From SZAS-103 sp038216155 (GTDB lineage Bacteria; Pseudomonadota; Gammaproteobacteria; Xanthomonadales; Xanthomonadaceae), in the NCBI GenBank assembly GCA_038216155.1, contig JBBQQH010000020.1:1-52157 (forward strand): a stretch of DNA of 52,157 bases. Reading direction: 5' to 3'. The notes below the pieces were generated by a model. That model saw nothing but the letters and a program-made list of their open reading frames with translations, did no database searches and was not told the DNA's origin. Position 1 is the stretch's first letter. Each line of letters starts with the position of its first letter. Shown here piece by piece: positions 36,278 to 45,782 of the stretch. Both the position numbers and the translations under genes were made by a program.

Positions 36278-39200
36278 ATGTCGAAGTTTTTCATCGATCA
36301 TCCGATTTTCGCCTGGGTCATTGCGATCCTGATCGCGCTCTCGGGCGTGATCGCGATTACGCGACTGGGCGTTGAGTCGTACCCGAACATCGCGCCGGTG
36401 CAGGTATCGGTGAGCGCCAATTATCCCGGCGCCAATGCCGAGACCACCGAGCGCGCCGTCACCCAGATCATCGAGCAGCAGATGACTGGCATCGACAACC
36501 TGGACTATTTCAACTCGTCATCCAGCGCGAGCGGTGGCTCGTCGGTCACGCTCACCTTCAAACCCGGCACCGATCCCGACATCGCCCAGGTGCAGGTACA
36601 AAACAAGGTCGCACTGGCCACGCCGCGATTGCCGACCGAGGTCAATCAACAGGGCGTGGTGGTGGCCAAGGCCAACTCCGACTTCCTGATGGTGGTCGCG
36701 TTACGTTCGAGCAATCCGGCGATCGACAAGGATGCACTGGGCGATCTGATCGCGTCGCGCGTGCAGGACCAGGTCTCGCGCGTCCCCGGCGTTGGCAGCA
36801 CCCAGCTGTTCGGCGGCGAGTACGCGATGAACATCTGGTTGAACCCGGACAAGCTGCACGGATATGGCATGTCGGCCGGCGAAGTGCTTGCCGCGGTGCG
36901 CGGTCAAAACGTGCAGTTTGCGGCCGGCAAGATCGGTGCGGCGCCGTCGCCAGAAGGTCAGGCGTTCACCGCCACGGTGTCGGCGGAAGGCCGTTACAGC
37001 ACCGCCGAACAATTTGCCGGAATCATCCTGCGTGCAAATGCCGACGGCACCACGGTGCGACTCAGCGACGTCGCCCGGGTCGAGAAGGGCGCGTCCAATC
37101 ATGCCTTCGAGTTGCGCTGGAAAGGGACGCCTGCGGCTGGGTTCGCCATCCAGCTAGCGCCGGGGGCGAATGCGCTGGGCGTAGCCGATCAAGTGCACAA
37201 GCGCATGGACGAAATCCAGGGAAGCTTCCCGCCTGGCGTGATCTGGTTTGCGCCTTACGACAGCTCGACCTTCGTCAAGATCTCGATCGAAGAAGTGGCC
37301 AAGACCTTGGCCGAGGCGATTGTGCTGGTGTTTCTGGTCATGCTGATCTTTTTGCAGAACCTGCGCGCAACGCTGATCCCGACCCTGGTCATCCCAATTG
37401 CCTTGCTCGGCACCTTTCTCGGCATGTACTTGATCGGATTCTCGATCAACCAGCTCAGCCTGTTCGGTATGGTGCTGGCGATTGGCATCGTGGTCGACGA
37501 CGCAATCGTGGTCATCGAAAACGTCGAACGCATCATGAGCGAGGAAGGACTCTCGCCGCGCGACGCCACGATCAAGGCGATGCAGCAGATCACCGGCGCG
37601 GTGGTGGCGATCACAGTGGTGCTGGCGGCGGTGTTTGTCCCCAGCGCATTGCAGGCCGGCAGCGCAGGCGAGATCTACAAGCAGTTCGCGATCACCATCG
37701 CCATGGCGATGGGATTTTCGGCATTCCTCGCGTTGGGTTTCACTCCGGCGCTGTGCGCTAGCCTGCTCAAGCCGACCGGACACCACGACACACGCAATCC
37801 GGTGTTTCGCGGTTTCAATCGTGCTTACGTTCGCATCAGCGAAACCTATGTGCGCCACATCACCGGTGCCGTGCGGCATGCGCCACTCTGGATGATCGTG
37901 TTCGCGGTGCTGGTGTTGATTCTGGGCGTGCTGTTTTGGCGCATGCCAAGCAGCTTCCTGCCCGAGGAAGACCAGGGCTATGCGTTGGCAATCGTCACCC
38001 TGCCGTCCGGTGCGACGCTGGAACGCACCCGACGCGTGTTTGATCAGGTCCGTGGCAAGGTCGAGAAGATCGACGGCTACGAAGGGATGATGCAGGTGGC
38101 CGGTTTCAGTTTCGTCGGCGGCGGCGAAAACACCGGCATGGCCTTCATCAAGCTCAAGCCATGGGGCGATCGCAAGATCAAGGCAACCGAGTTCATCCAG
38201 CAGGCAAACATGGCGCTGTTTGGCATCCGGGACGCGAAAATTTTCGTGATCAATCTGCCGACCGTGCGCGGGTTGGGGCAGTTCGGTGGCTTCGATCTGT
38301 GGCTGCAGGATCGCAGCGGCAAGGGCCGCGCCGCGCTCGGTCAGGCGCTTGGACAATTGTTGGGTGAGGCGGGCAAGTCGAAGGCGCTGACCGGTGTTCG
38401 ACCGAATTCGTTGCCCGAGGCGCCGCAGCTCAAACTAGATGTTGATCGCGTGCAAGCGCAGGCGCTGGGTCTGTCGGTTGGCGATATCTACAGCGCGATC
38501 CAGTTGATGCTGGCACCCGTCTATGTTAACGATTTCGTCGACGACGGCCGAGTCAAGCGTGTCACCATGCAGGCTGATACCGCGTTTCGTACTGGGCCGG
38601 AATCGCTCGGTCATTTCTACACGCCCAGCACGCGCGGCAATCCCGATGCCGACGGTCTGCGCCCGATGATTCCGTTGTCCAACCTGGTCAAGACCAGCTG
38701 GACTGCCGCAGCGCCTTCCCTGACCCGCTACAACGGCTATGCAGCCGCCGAAGTGGTCGGCTCGCAAGCGTCCGGACACAGCTCGGGTGAGGCGATGGAT
38801 GCGATCCGCAACATGATCGAGAAGGACTTGCCCAAGGGCTTCGGCTTCGATTGGGCCGGACAGTCCTATCAGGAAGTGCTGGCCGGCAATCAGGCCACCG
38901 CACTGATGGTGCTGTCGATCTTGTTTGTGTTCCTGTGCCTGGCCGCGTTGTACGAAAGCTGGTCGGTACCGGTCGCGGTGCTGCTGGTAGTGCCGCTAGG
39001 CATGCTCGGCGCAGTTGCGCTGTCAATGTTGGTTGGATTGCCCAACGACATCTACTTCAAGATCGGGCTGATCACCGTGATCGGGCTGGCTGCGAAAAAC
39101 GCGATCCTGATCATCGAGTTCGCGATCGAACAACGCCAGGTTGGCAAGCCGCTGGGCGAGGCGATCGTGGAGGCGGCCAAGCTGCGCTTCCGACCGATCC

Positions 39201-39418
39201 TGATGACCTCGTTCGCCTTCATCATGGGCGTGACGCCGCTGGTGCTGTCGTCTGGCGCCGGTGCCAATGCGCGCCATGCGATCGGTACCGGCGTGATCGG
39301 CGGCATGCTGTTCGCCACCTTCATCGGGTTGCTGCTGATCCCGGTGTTCTACGTCGTGGTGCGCACGCTGTTGGGTGACAAGCTTGAGTCGCCGCCTGTT
39401 GAGACTCGGCAGGCCTGA
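36278..39418 (+). CDS. RND multidrug efflux transporter (HAE1 family, AcrB/MexB type)
   Basis: The 1046-residue pump has the family start FFIDHPIFAWVIAILIALSG, twelve membrane helices, two large periplasmic loops and the proton-relay segment in TM4, GMVLAIGIVVDDAIVVIENV (paired Asp). The second half carries GLAAKNAILIIEFAIEQRQ with the relay Lys. Length is standard. It probably exports amphiphilic drugs or dyes by proton antiport. No outer-membrane factor gene follows, so it must share an unlinked TolC/OprM-like channel. Confidence 0.95.
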   Translation: MSKFFIDHPIFAWVIAILIALSGVIAITRLGVESYPNIAPVQVSVSANYPGANAETTERAVTQIIEQQMTGIDNLDYFNSSSSASGGSSVTLTFKPGTDPDIAQVQVQNKVALATPRLPTEVNQQGVVVAKANSDFLMVVALRSSNPAIDKDALGDLIASRVQDQVSRVPGVGSTQLFGGEYAMNIWLNPDKLHGYGMSAGEVLAAVRGQNVQFAAGKIGAAPSPEGQAFTATVSAEGRYSTAEQFAGIILRANADGTTVRLSDVARVEKGASNHAFELRWKGTPAAGFAIQLAPGANALGVADQVHKRMDEIQGSFPPGVIWFAPYDSSTFVKISIEEVAKTLAEAIVLVFLVMLIFLQNLRATLIPTLVIPIALLGTFLGMYLIGFSINQLSLFGMVLAIGIVVDDAIVVIENVERIMSEEGLSPRDATIKAMQQITGAVVAITVVLAAVFVPSALQAGSAGEIYKQFAITIAMAMGFSAFLALGFTPALCASLLKPTGHHDTRNPVFRGFNRAYVRISETYVRHITGAVRHAPLWMIVFAVLVLILGVLFWRMPSSFLPEEDQGYALAIVTLPSGATLERTRRVFDQVRGKVEKIDGYEGMMQVAGFSFVGGGENTGMAFIKLKPWGDRKIKATEFIQQANMALFGIRDAKIFVINLPTVRGLGQFGGFDLWLQDRSGKGRAALGQALGQLLGEAGKSKALTGVRPNSLPEAPQLKLDVDRVQAQALGLSVGDIYSAIQLMLAPVYVNDFVDDGRVKRVTMQADTAFRTGPESLGHFYTPSTRGNPDADGLRPMIPLSNLVKTSWTAAAPSLTRYNGYAAAEVVGSQASGHSSGEAMDAIRNMIEKDLPKGFGFDWAGQSYQEVLAGNQATALMVLSILFVFLCLAALYESWSVPVAVLLVVPLGMLGAVALSMLVGLPNDIYFKIGLITVIGLAAKNAILIIEFAIEQRQVGKPLGEAIVEAAKLRFRPILMTSFAFIMGVTPLVLSSGAGANARHAIGTGVIGGMLFATFIGLLLIPVFYVVVRTLLGDKLESPPVETRQA

Positions 39419-39473
39419 ACTCTGCCGCACGCTAAGCGCGATTTTGCGGGGAAGAAGTCGACGGAGAAGAGGT

Positions 39474-39863
39474 TCAGCCCATCGCCATTTTGGCGATGAA
39501 GGACGAGCGATCCTTTTCGCCCGACTCGCGCACCTTGGCGTCCAGGCGACTGAGCACGCGCACCGGCAATGAGACATTGATGCGCGTGGTCGCGTCATCG
39601 AATGTGGCGGGGTCGATCGTCACCACGCCGAGCGCCCAGCCGGCGTATTCGCCGCGTGCACGAATGTTTTCAATTGCAGAGGGTTCGGGAATCGCGCCGC
39701 CCGCATCCAGCGTGGCATCGATCCACGCCGCTGCCGCTGCTTCCACATTCGTCATCGCCTCATCCAGCGTATCGCCCGCCGAAAAACAGCCGGGCAAATC
39801 GGGTACGATCACACCATAAGCGGTGTTTGCCGAGCCTTCTTCGATCACGATCGGATAGCGCAT
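39474..39863 (-). CDS. hicB: HicB family antitoxin
   Basis: The 129-residue protein has the degraded RNase-H-like HicB fold (YGVIVPDLPGCFSAGDTLDE, then AMTNVEAAAAAWIDATLDAG) and a C-terminal ribbon-helix-helix (RINVSLPVRVLSRLDAKVRE). HicB sequesters HicA and represses its own promoter. It follows hicA after 1 nt, the typical arrangement, and ends convergent with the RND gene. Confidence 0.92.
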   Translation of the reverse strand: MRYPIVIEEGSANTAYGVIVPDLPGCFSAGDTLDEAMTNVEAAAAAWIDATLDAGGAIPEPSAIENIRARGEYAGWALGVVTIDPATFDDATTRINVSLPVRVLSRLDAKVRESGEKDRSSFIAKMAMG

Positions 39864-39864
39864 G

Positions 39865-40053
39865 TCATTCGTCCTTCAAAAACGCGGCCTTTCGGATTGC
39901 TGCTACCAGTCCCTTACCTAGGTCTTGGCGTGGGTGCGGAACGACGAGCAAACCGGGTTTGATTGCATGCTTGTACACATGGTGCAAACCGCGGGTTCGA
40001 TCAAGCGCCCATCCGTTCCTGACTAGCTCCCGGATCAGGTCCCGACTCTTCAT
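39865..40053 (-). CDS. hicA: HicA family toxin (mRNA interferase)
   Basis: The 62-residue protein is a typical HicA: MKSRDLIRELVRNGWALDR, then the catalytic His region GLHHVYKHAIKPG and LLVVPHPRQDLGKGLV. It has a dsRNA-binding-like fold and cleaves mRNA during translation. No ribosome-binding site precedes the ATG, and a -10-like TATAAC ends only 8 nt upstream, so the transcript may be leaderless. Upstream lies a perfect palindrome, presumably the HicB operator. Confidence 0.92.
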   Translation of the reverse strand: MKSRDLIRELVRNGWALDRTRGLHHVYKHAIKPGLLVVPHPRQDLGKGLVAAIRKAAFLKDE

Positions 40054-40064
40054 GACTTGATGTT

Positions 40065-40081
40065 ATACACATCGTGTGTAT
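40065..40081 (-). promoter_or_regulatory. hicAB operator palindrome
   Basis: ATACACA-TCG-TGTGTAT is a perfect 7+3+7 palindrome 11 nt before hicA. It overlaps the likely -10 region, fitting autorepression by the HicB ribbon-helix-helix domain. Confidence 0.7.
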
Positions 40082-40136
40082 CGGCCAAACAAGGTCGAAC
40101 GGTTGCAGCACTGTGGTGAATCGCCGAACGACAGCC

Positions 40137-40163
40137 AAAAAAAAAGCCGGCTTGCGCCGGCTT
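40137..40163 (-). terminator. Rho-independent terminator of the phasin gene
   Basis: On the minus strand AAGCCGGC-GCAA-GCCGGCTT is followed by an unbroken T-run (the AAAAAAAAA on the plus strand at 40137-40145). It lies about 80 nt downstream of the phasin stop. Confidence 0.9.
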
Positions 40164-40167
40164 GAAG

Positions 40168-40195
40168 TGATGCGCCGATTTGCACCGGCGCATCA
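40168..40195 (-). terminator. Second hairpin downstream of the phasin gene
   Basis: TGATGCGCCG and CGGCGCATCA form a perfect 10-bp stem with an 8-nt loop. It directly precedes the T-run terminator in the direction of transcription and may protect the mRNA 3' end. Confidence 0.5.
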
Positions 40196-40243
40196 TCCGC
40201 GTCAAACGCGGCTGTAAATCAATTGCTTGTCTCGCAGGTCGGC

Positions 40244-40630
40244 TTACTTGCCCGACTTCGCGACCTTGGCAGCAGTCTTCTGGAAGCCATCATTGGCCGC
40301 AGCGACGTTGCCCTTCACCAGCTCAGCGATCTGCTCACCGATCTTGACGTTGGCCGCAACGATTTCCTGGCTCGTCTGGTACACGCGCTCGGCGTTGTCA
40401 CGGGCCAGTTGCACACCCTTCGGGAAGATCGCCTGGACGCCTTCGGCATCGCGGACTTCGGCAGCGGCACCCCAGAATGCGAGGTTCGCATTGGCACGCT
40501 CTTCGAAAGTCTTCATCTGCAGCGCGAAAGTCTGCTCGGCGTTGGCGAGGAACAACTCATTCGCCTTCAGCATATTCTGCGCGAACTGCTGGCTGATGGT
40601 GTTCATCTGGTTTTGGATTTGCTCGTACAT
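40244..40630 (-). CDS. Phasin family protein
   Basis: The 128-residue, entirely helical, Ala/Gln-rich protein (MYEQIQNQMNTISQQFAQNM, then GVQLARDNAERVYQTSQEI) is a phasin. Phasins coat polyhydroxyalkanoate granules, although small phasins also act as general chaperones. GAGGAG precedes the ATG at 40630; the frame extends 26 codons further without such a site. The C-terminus is basic (KTAAKVAKSGK). No PHA synthase gene is in view. Confidence 0.85.
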   Translation of the reverse strand: MYEQIQNQMNTISQQFAQNMLKANELFLANAEQTFALQMKTFEERANANLAFWGAAAEVRDAEGVQAIFPKGVQLARDNAERVYQTSQEIVAANVKIGEQIAELVKGNVAAANDGFQKTAAKVAKSGK

Positions 40631-40692
40631 GGACCTGCTCCTCAAACGTTGGGCGGGATGCCCACTACATGGAGCTAGTCTACGCACTTCGA

Positions 40693-40707
40693 TGCTGCAT
40701 TGCAACA
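40693..40707. promoter_or_regulatory. TGC-repeat element upstream of the phasin gene (PhaR-like)
   Basis: TGCTGCATTGCAACA contains CTGC-N3-GCAA, close to the TGC-rich CTGC-N3-GCAG sites described for the PHA regulator PhaR. It lies 63 nt upstream of the phasin start. The assignment rests on resemblance alone. Confidence 0.35.
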
Positions 40708-40758
40708 TAAATCCGCATGATGTTGTCTTTGATTCAGGTAACTCACTGAATAAAAACG

Positions 40759-40764
40759 ATTATA
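40759..40764 (-). promoter_or_regulatory. Perfect -10 element upstream of the phasin gene
   Basis: The minus strand reads TATAAT here, in a locally AT-rich stretch between queD and the phasin gene. The hexamer about 17 bp upstream (CGCCAC) is not a good -35. A transcript would have a leader of about 120 nt. Confidence 0.4.
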
Positions 40765-40792
40765 GGCCAATAATTCGGATTGTGGCGGCGCG

Positions 40793-41152
40793 TCATTCAA
40801 GGCCGGTGTAGCGACACCCCGAAGTACAGGTTTCCTGCACCTCGACTTGCGAAAGCTGCTGCAGCGTCGGCTTGAGCCGGTTCCAGATCCAGATTGCAAG
40901 TTGCTCGCTGGTCGGATTGGCAAGCCCGTCGATCTCGTTCAAGCAATTGTGATCGAGCACGTCGTACAAAGGTTGGAATGCGGCTTTTATCTGCGAAAAA
41001 TCCATCACCCAGCCGCTGTGCGCGTCGGGTTCGCCCGTCACTTGCAACTCGATCACAAACGAGTGCCCATGCAACCGAGCGCACTTGTGGCCGGCCGGCA
41101 CGTTGGGCAACCGATGTGCCGCCTCGATCCGAAATTGCTTGTAGATCTGCAT
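40793..41152 (-). CDS. queD: 6-carboxy-5,6,7,8-tetrahydropterin synthase
   Basis: The 119-residue enzyme has the zinc ligands H13 (EAAHRLP), H28 and H30 (LHGHSF), catalytic Cys24 (GHKCARLHGH) and the later DHNCLNEI segment. It converts dihydroneopterin triphosphate to CPH4 in queuosine/7-deazaguanine synthesis. The ATG at 41152 starts the family-typical IYKQFRIEAAHRL. No other queuosine genes are adjacent. Confidence 0.92.
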   Translation of the reverse strand: MQIYKQFRIEAAHRLPNVPAGHKCARLHGHSFVIELQVTGEPDAHSGWVMDFSQIKAAFQPLYDVLDHNCLNEIDGLANPTSEQLAIWIWNRLKPTLQQLSQVEVQETCTSGCRYTGLE

Positions 41153-41288
41153 GCGTATCGACTCAGGAGTGCGCGCGGAAAGAAAAAAGCCGCGCAAACA
41201 ATGCCACGATCAAACCTTGCGAAAGTATCGACAGCACGTTGAGCAAGACGGTCAGCTCAGTCACGCAAAGGCACTGCCGTGTCGCCAG

Positions 41289-41390
41289 GATCGTGGAGAT
41301 AGTGTGGTGTATGGGTGCTATCGCCCTGCTCGTACGTCCCGCCACCGCCATTATGATCGTGGAGATAGTGTGGTGTATGGGTGCTATCGC
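41289..41390. repeat. Perfect 36-bp direct repeat with 30-bp spacing (CRISPR-like dimensions)
   Basis: Positions 41289-41324 and 41355-41390 are identical over 36 bp (begin GATCGTGGAGATAGTG, end GGGTGCTATCGC), separated by 30 bp of unrelated sequence (41325-41354). Each copy contains GATAG and CTATC, able to form a short stem. A 36/30 layout matches CRISPR arrays, but only two copies exist, the sequence is unlike repeats I know, and no cas gene is in the window. It sits in the 518-bp gap between queD and a gene remnant. Confidence 0.75.
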
Positions 41391-41560
41391 ATCGACTCTC
41401 TAAGCCATTGCAAATGCTGCTGTTTGCGCCATATCGACTAACACGATACCGCCAAAGTTACCGGCGCATTGACTCGCTGCTCGTCGATTCCAGGGACTTT
41501 GCGCATTCCAGTGTAGTTGTGTTTGATGTCAATGATCATTGCAGACTGCACGCCGCTTGT

Positions 41561-41631
41561 GAACGGCCGCTATCGGCCAGAAGCGGACGGTCGTGCTAGT
41601 TGGTTTGCCTTCCGGAAAGCGGACGTTCGAG
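41561..41631. repeat. REP-like repeats, left of the peptide transporter operon
   Basis: CCGCTATCGGCCAGAAGCGG (41566-41585) is a hairpin-forming unit continuing GACGGTCG. A half copy TCCGGAAAGCGGACGTTCGA follows at 41611-41630. A related unit occurs at 47827-47887. These resemble the AGCGGTCATTC-type repeats seen across gammaproteobacteria. Confidence 0.55.
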
Positions 41632-41670
41632 TGAACCGAAGGGAGTGCAAGGCTTGAGTGAGGACCAAGC

Positions 41671-41814
41671 CTACTGCGGCAACGTCAGCTTGAACTCGAT
41701 CTTGGCCAGTTGCTCCGGCGCTTTGCCGAGTTTGCGCAGCAGCGGCAGCCAGCGTGGATCGCTATGCAACTTGGCCAGCATCGGTTCGATGGTGATCGTG
41801 GACAGGTAGGGGTC
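41671..41814 (-). pseudogene. C-terminal remnant of a TPR-type regulator or signalling protein
   Basis: About 47 codons read DPYLSTITIEPMLAKLHSDP, then RWLPLLRKLGKAPEQLAKIE and FKLTLPQ before a stop. This matches how I remember the ends of winged-helix/TPR or adenylate-cyclase-like proteins in Xanthomonadaceae (DPRWLPFLRKLG then APEQLAKI). Upstream codons are unrelated and no full gene is present, so it is the tail of a deleted gene. Only 92 bp separate it from the transporter operon. Confidence 0.55.
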
Positions 41815-41906
41815 GTGATTGGCGCAGCCTCTCGAAACCGTTGCCGAGAAGCGGGACGCCATGCAGCCCTAAACGCGGCCGGTTCCCAAACCATGAACAC
41901 CCGGAT

Positions 41907-42872
41907 TCAAAGCCCCCGGCTGCGAGCCCGTGGATCGAGCAACAACTGCACGGCATCCACCACGACATTGGCGGCGACGATCAGGGCCGAGGAAAGAATC
42001 GTCACGCCGATAATCACGGGTAGATCCTGCTTGAGGATCGCCTGCACCACCTCGCGCCCGAGTCCCGGCAGGCCGAACACCACTTCGGTGACGATCGCGC
42101 CGCCCATCAGGGTGCCCAGATCAATGCCGAATTGGGTCACGACGGGAGTCAGTGAGCTGCGCAGGGCGTGACGGAAGATTACCCGTCGCTCGCTGATGCC
42201 TTTGGCGCGCGCGGTGCGGATGTAGTCCTCGCCCAGGGCATCAAGCATCGCAGCACGCGTGAGTCGCGCGTATACCGCGCCCGTCACAAGGGCGATGGAA
42301 AACCACGGCAGGATCAGGAAGCGTGCCCACTGCAGCGGACTGTCAGTGAACGCCACATAGGATCCTGGAGGGAACAATTCCACGCCCGCCAGATAGAGCT
42401 GGAAAAACAGGAAGAACAAAAGCAGCTGCCCGATCAGGAACGAGGGCATTGAGTAGAAGAACAGGGATAGCGCGGTGATCGTGCGGTCCGTGCGCGACCG
42501 CGGCCGGGTTGCCGCCAGCACGCCGGCACCCACGCCCATCAGCAACCACAACGTGCCACCACCGAGCGCCAGTGAAGCGCTGACCGGCAGGTCGCGTGCG
42601 ACGATGTCGGCCACTTTTTCCTGGGTGACGAAGGACTCGCCCAGATCACCGTGCGCAAGCCTTCCGAGGAAGCGTCCGTACTGCACGAGGATCGGCTGGT
42701 CGAGCCCCAGGCGGGCGCGCACCACGGTCAGTGTTTCCTCGCTGGCCTGGCGGCCGGCGATCAGGCGCGCGACATCGCGCGGGACCGCGAAATACACCAC
42801 GAACACCAACGTCGCCACCAGCCACACCACCAGTGCGCCCCAGGCGATGCGGCGCAGCAGGAAGCCGATCAT
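41907..42872 (-). CDS. Peptide ABC transporter permease (OppB/DppB type)
   Basis: The 321-residue permease starts MIGFLLRRIAWGALVVWLVA with the typical N-terminal helix and later the long periplasmic region of DppB-like proteins. Six membrane helices are visible, and the EAA coupling loop reads DYIRTARAKGISERRVIFRH. It is the last gene of the five-gene transporter operon, and its ATG overlaps the stop of the OppC-type gene (ATGA). Confidence 0.92.
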   Translation of the reverse strand: MIGFLLRRIAWGALVVWLVATLVFVVYFAVPRDVARLIAGRQASEETLTVVRARLGLDQPILVQYGRFLGRLAHGDLGESFVTQEKVADIVARDLPVSASLALGGGTLWLLMGVGAGVLAATRPRSRTDRTITALSLFFYSMPSFLIGQLLLFFLFFQLYLAGVELFPPGSYVAFTDSPLQWARFLILPWFSIALVTGAVYARLTRAAMLDALGEDYIRTARAKGISERRVIFRHALRSSLTPVVTQFGIDLGTLMGGAIVTEVVFGLPGLGREVVQAILKQDLPVIIGVTILSSALIVAANVVVDAVQLLLDPRARSRGL

Positions 42873-43785
42873 GGGCCGCCTCCGCCGCTGCCAACCGTTT
42901 GGTCATGACGCGGGTCAAGCGCATCGCGCACGCTGTCGCCGAATACGTTGAAGGCGTAGGTCACGCTGAGCAAGGCAGCGCCCGGGAATAGCAGCAGCCA
43001 CCACGCGACTTTGTAGTAGGCCATCGCGTCGGCCAGCATGTTGCCCCAGGTCGGTGTGGGCGGTGGAACGCCGAGGCCTAGGAAGGACAGCGTCGCCTCG
43101 AACGCGATCGAGGCCGGAATCAGCAGGGTCGCGTACACCAAGATGGTTGCGCTGACCATCGGCAGCAGTTCGACCACCATGATGCGCAAGTCGCCGGCGC
43201 CGAGCGCGCGTGCTGCCTGCACATACTCACGATCACGGATGGCGCGCGCTTCGGCGCGCACGACCCGACCGACCGATGCCCAGCTGAAAAAGGCAATCAG
43301 GAAGATGCTCACGCCCAGCCCCGGGCCGACCAGCGCGGCCAGCGCCAGCGCCAGCACCAGGAAGGGCAGCGACAACACCGCGTCCATGAAGCGCGACAGG
43401 AAATTGTCCACCCAGCCACCGAACCAGCCGGCCGCAATGCCCACGGCCGCACCAATCAATACCGCGAGCGTACTGGCGACCACGCCCACCAGCAGCGAGA
43501 TGCGCGTGCCATAGGCGATGCGCACCAGCACATCGCGGCCGAGGCCATCGGTGCCCATCCAGAACGCCCGCCCCGGCCCGACCGGAATGCCTGTCGGCGA
43601 CAAGCCGGTGGCGCTGAATTGCTCGGTCGGTAAATGGCCGGTGAGATGCGAGAGCAGCGGCGCGGCGATGGCGACCACGAGCGCAATCAGAATCGTTACC
43701 GCACAGGCAATCGCCGCGCGATCACGGCGCAGGCGCTCGTACGCCAGTTGCCAGGGGCCGCGGCCGCGGATGGGCGATGTCGCGC

Positions 43786-43789
<4 letters not shown>
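42869..43789 (-). CDS. Peptide ABC transporter permease (OppC/DppC type)
   Basis: The 306-residue permease has the OppC N-terminal sequence WQLAYERLRRDRAAIACAVT, the FWMGTDGLGRDVLVRIAYGT signature and the EAA loop REYVQAARALGAGDLRIM. The GTG start at 43789 overlaps the ATPase stop (GTGA) and has GGAGAG upstream. The frame extends 39 codons further as out-of-family sequence antisense-like to nothing conserved, so it is rejected. Confidence 0.92.
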
Positions 43790-44783
<994 letters not shown>

Positions 44784-44787
<4 letters not shown>

Positions 44788-45782
44788 GCCAACGCCTCCG
44801 CCTGGGTCAGCCAGCAGGCCGAACAATGATTCAGTGCACCGGCGGGCAACGGAGCCAGGCGCGGTGCGCGTTCCGCGCAAACGGCAATGGCCTGCGCGCA
44901 GCGTGGCTGGAACGGGCAGCCGGGCGGTGGTGCGATCAAGCTCGGCGGCTGGCCGGAAATCGGCGTGAGCCGGCCGTCGAGCGCGTCCAGGCGCGGTCGT
45001 GATTGCAACAGCCCGCGCGTGTAGGGATGGCTCGGCGCCCGGAACAGATCCGCCTGCGCGGCCTGTTCCATCGCGCGGCCGGCGTACATCACCAACACCT
45101 CGTGCGCCAGGTCGGCGATCACGCCCAGATCGTGGGTGATCATGATGATGGCGGTGCCGAACTCGTCCTGCAGTTGCCGCAGCAAGCGCAGGATCTGCGC
45201 CTGCACCGTGACATCCAGCGCGGTAGTGGGCTCGTCGGCGACCAGGATGCGCGGATTGAGCGCGATCGCCATGGCGATCATGGCCCGCTGCAGCATGCCG
45301 CCGGAATATTGGTGCGGGTAATCGTCGATCCGGCGCTCCGGGCGCGGGATGCCCACGCGACCCAACAGCTCGATCGCCCGGGTTCGCGCCTGCGCGGCCG
45401 ATACCTTTTCGTGCGCACGGATCATTTCCACGATCTGCCAGCCGATCGGATACAGCGGATGCAGGCTCGACATCGGATTCTGGAAAATCATTGCGATGCC
45501 CGGCCCGCGTACCGAGCGCAGTTGCTGTTCGGGCAAGCCAAGCAGTTCGCGGCCTTCAAAGCGCGCCTGCCCGCGAATGCGCGCGCCGCGCACCAGGCCG
45601 ATGATGGATTGGGTGGACACACTCTTTCCCGAACCGGATTCGCCGACGATGCCCAGGGTCCGGCCGCGCAGCACATCGAAGGACAGGCCGCGCACCGCCT
45701 CTACCACGCCATCGGGCGTGTCGAAGGATACGAACAGGTCGCGTACTTCCAGCAGGGCCGGAGCGGCCACGGTCGTGTTCAT
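44784..45782 (-). CDS. Peptide ABC transporter ATP-binding protein (OppD/DppD type)
   Basis: The 332-residue ATPase has Walker A GESGSGKS, signature YSGGMLQRAMIAMAIAL, Walker B ILVADEPTTALDVT and the Cys motif GCPFQPRCAQAIAVC. Start at 45782 (MNTTVAAPALLEVRDL) overlaps the binding-protein stop by 4 nt; the frame extends 29 codons further inside that gene. Together with the OppF-type ATPase it forms the heterodimeric motor. Confidence 0.94.

Noticed and set aside
41151..41441. Short open frames through the 36-bp repeats (repeated DRGDSVVYGCYR)
   Set aside because: The repeated peptide is only a consequence of the DNA repeat and the 66-bp period being a multiple of three; no ribosome-binding site or family resemblance.
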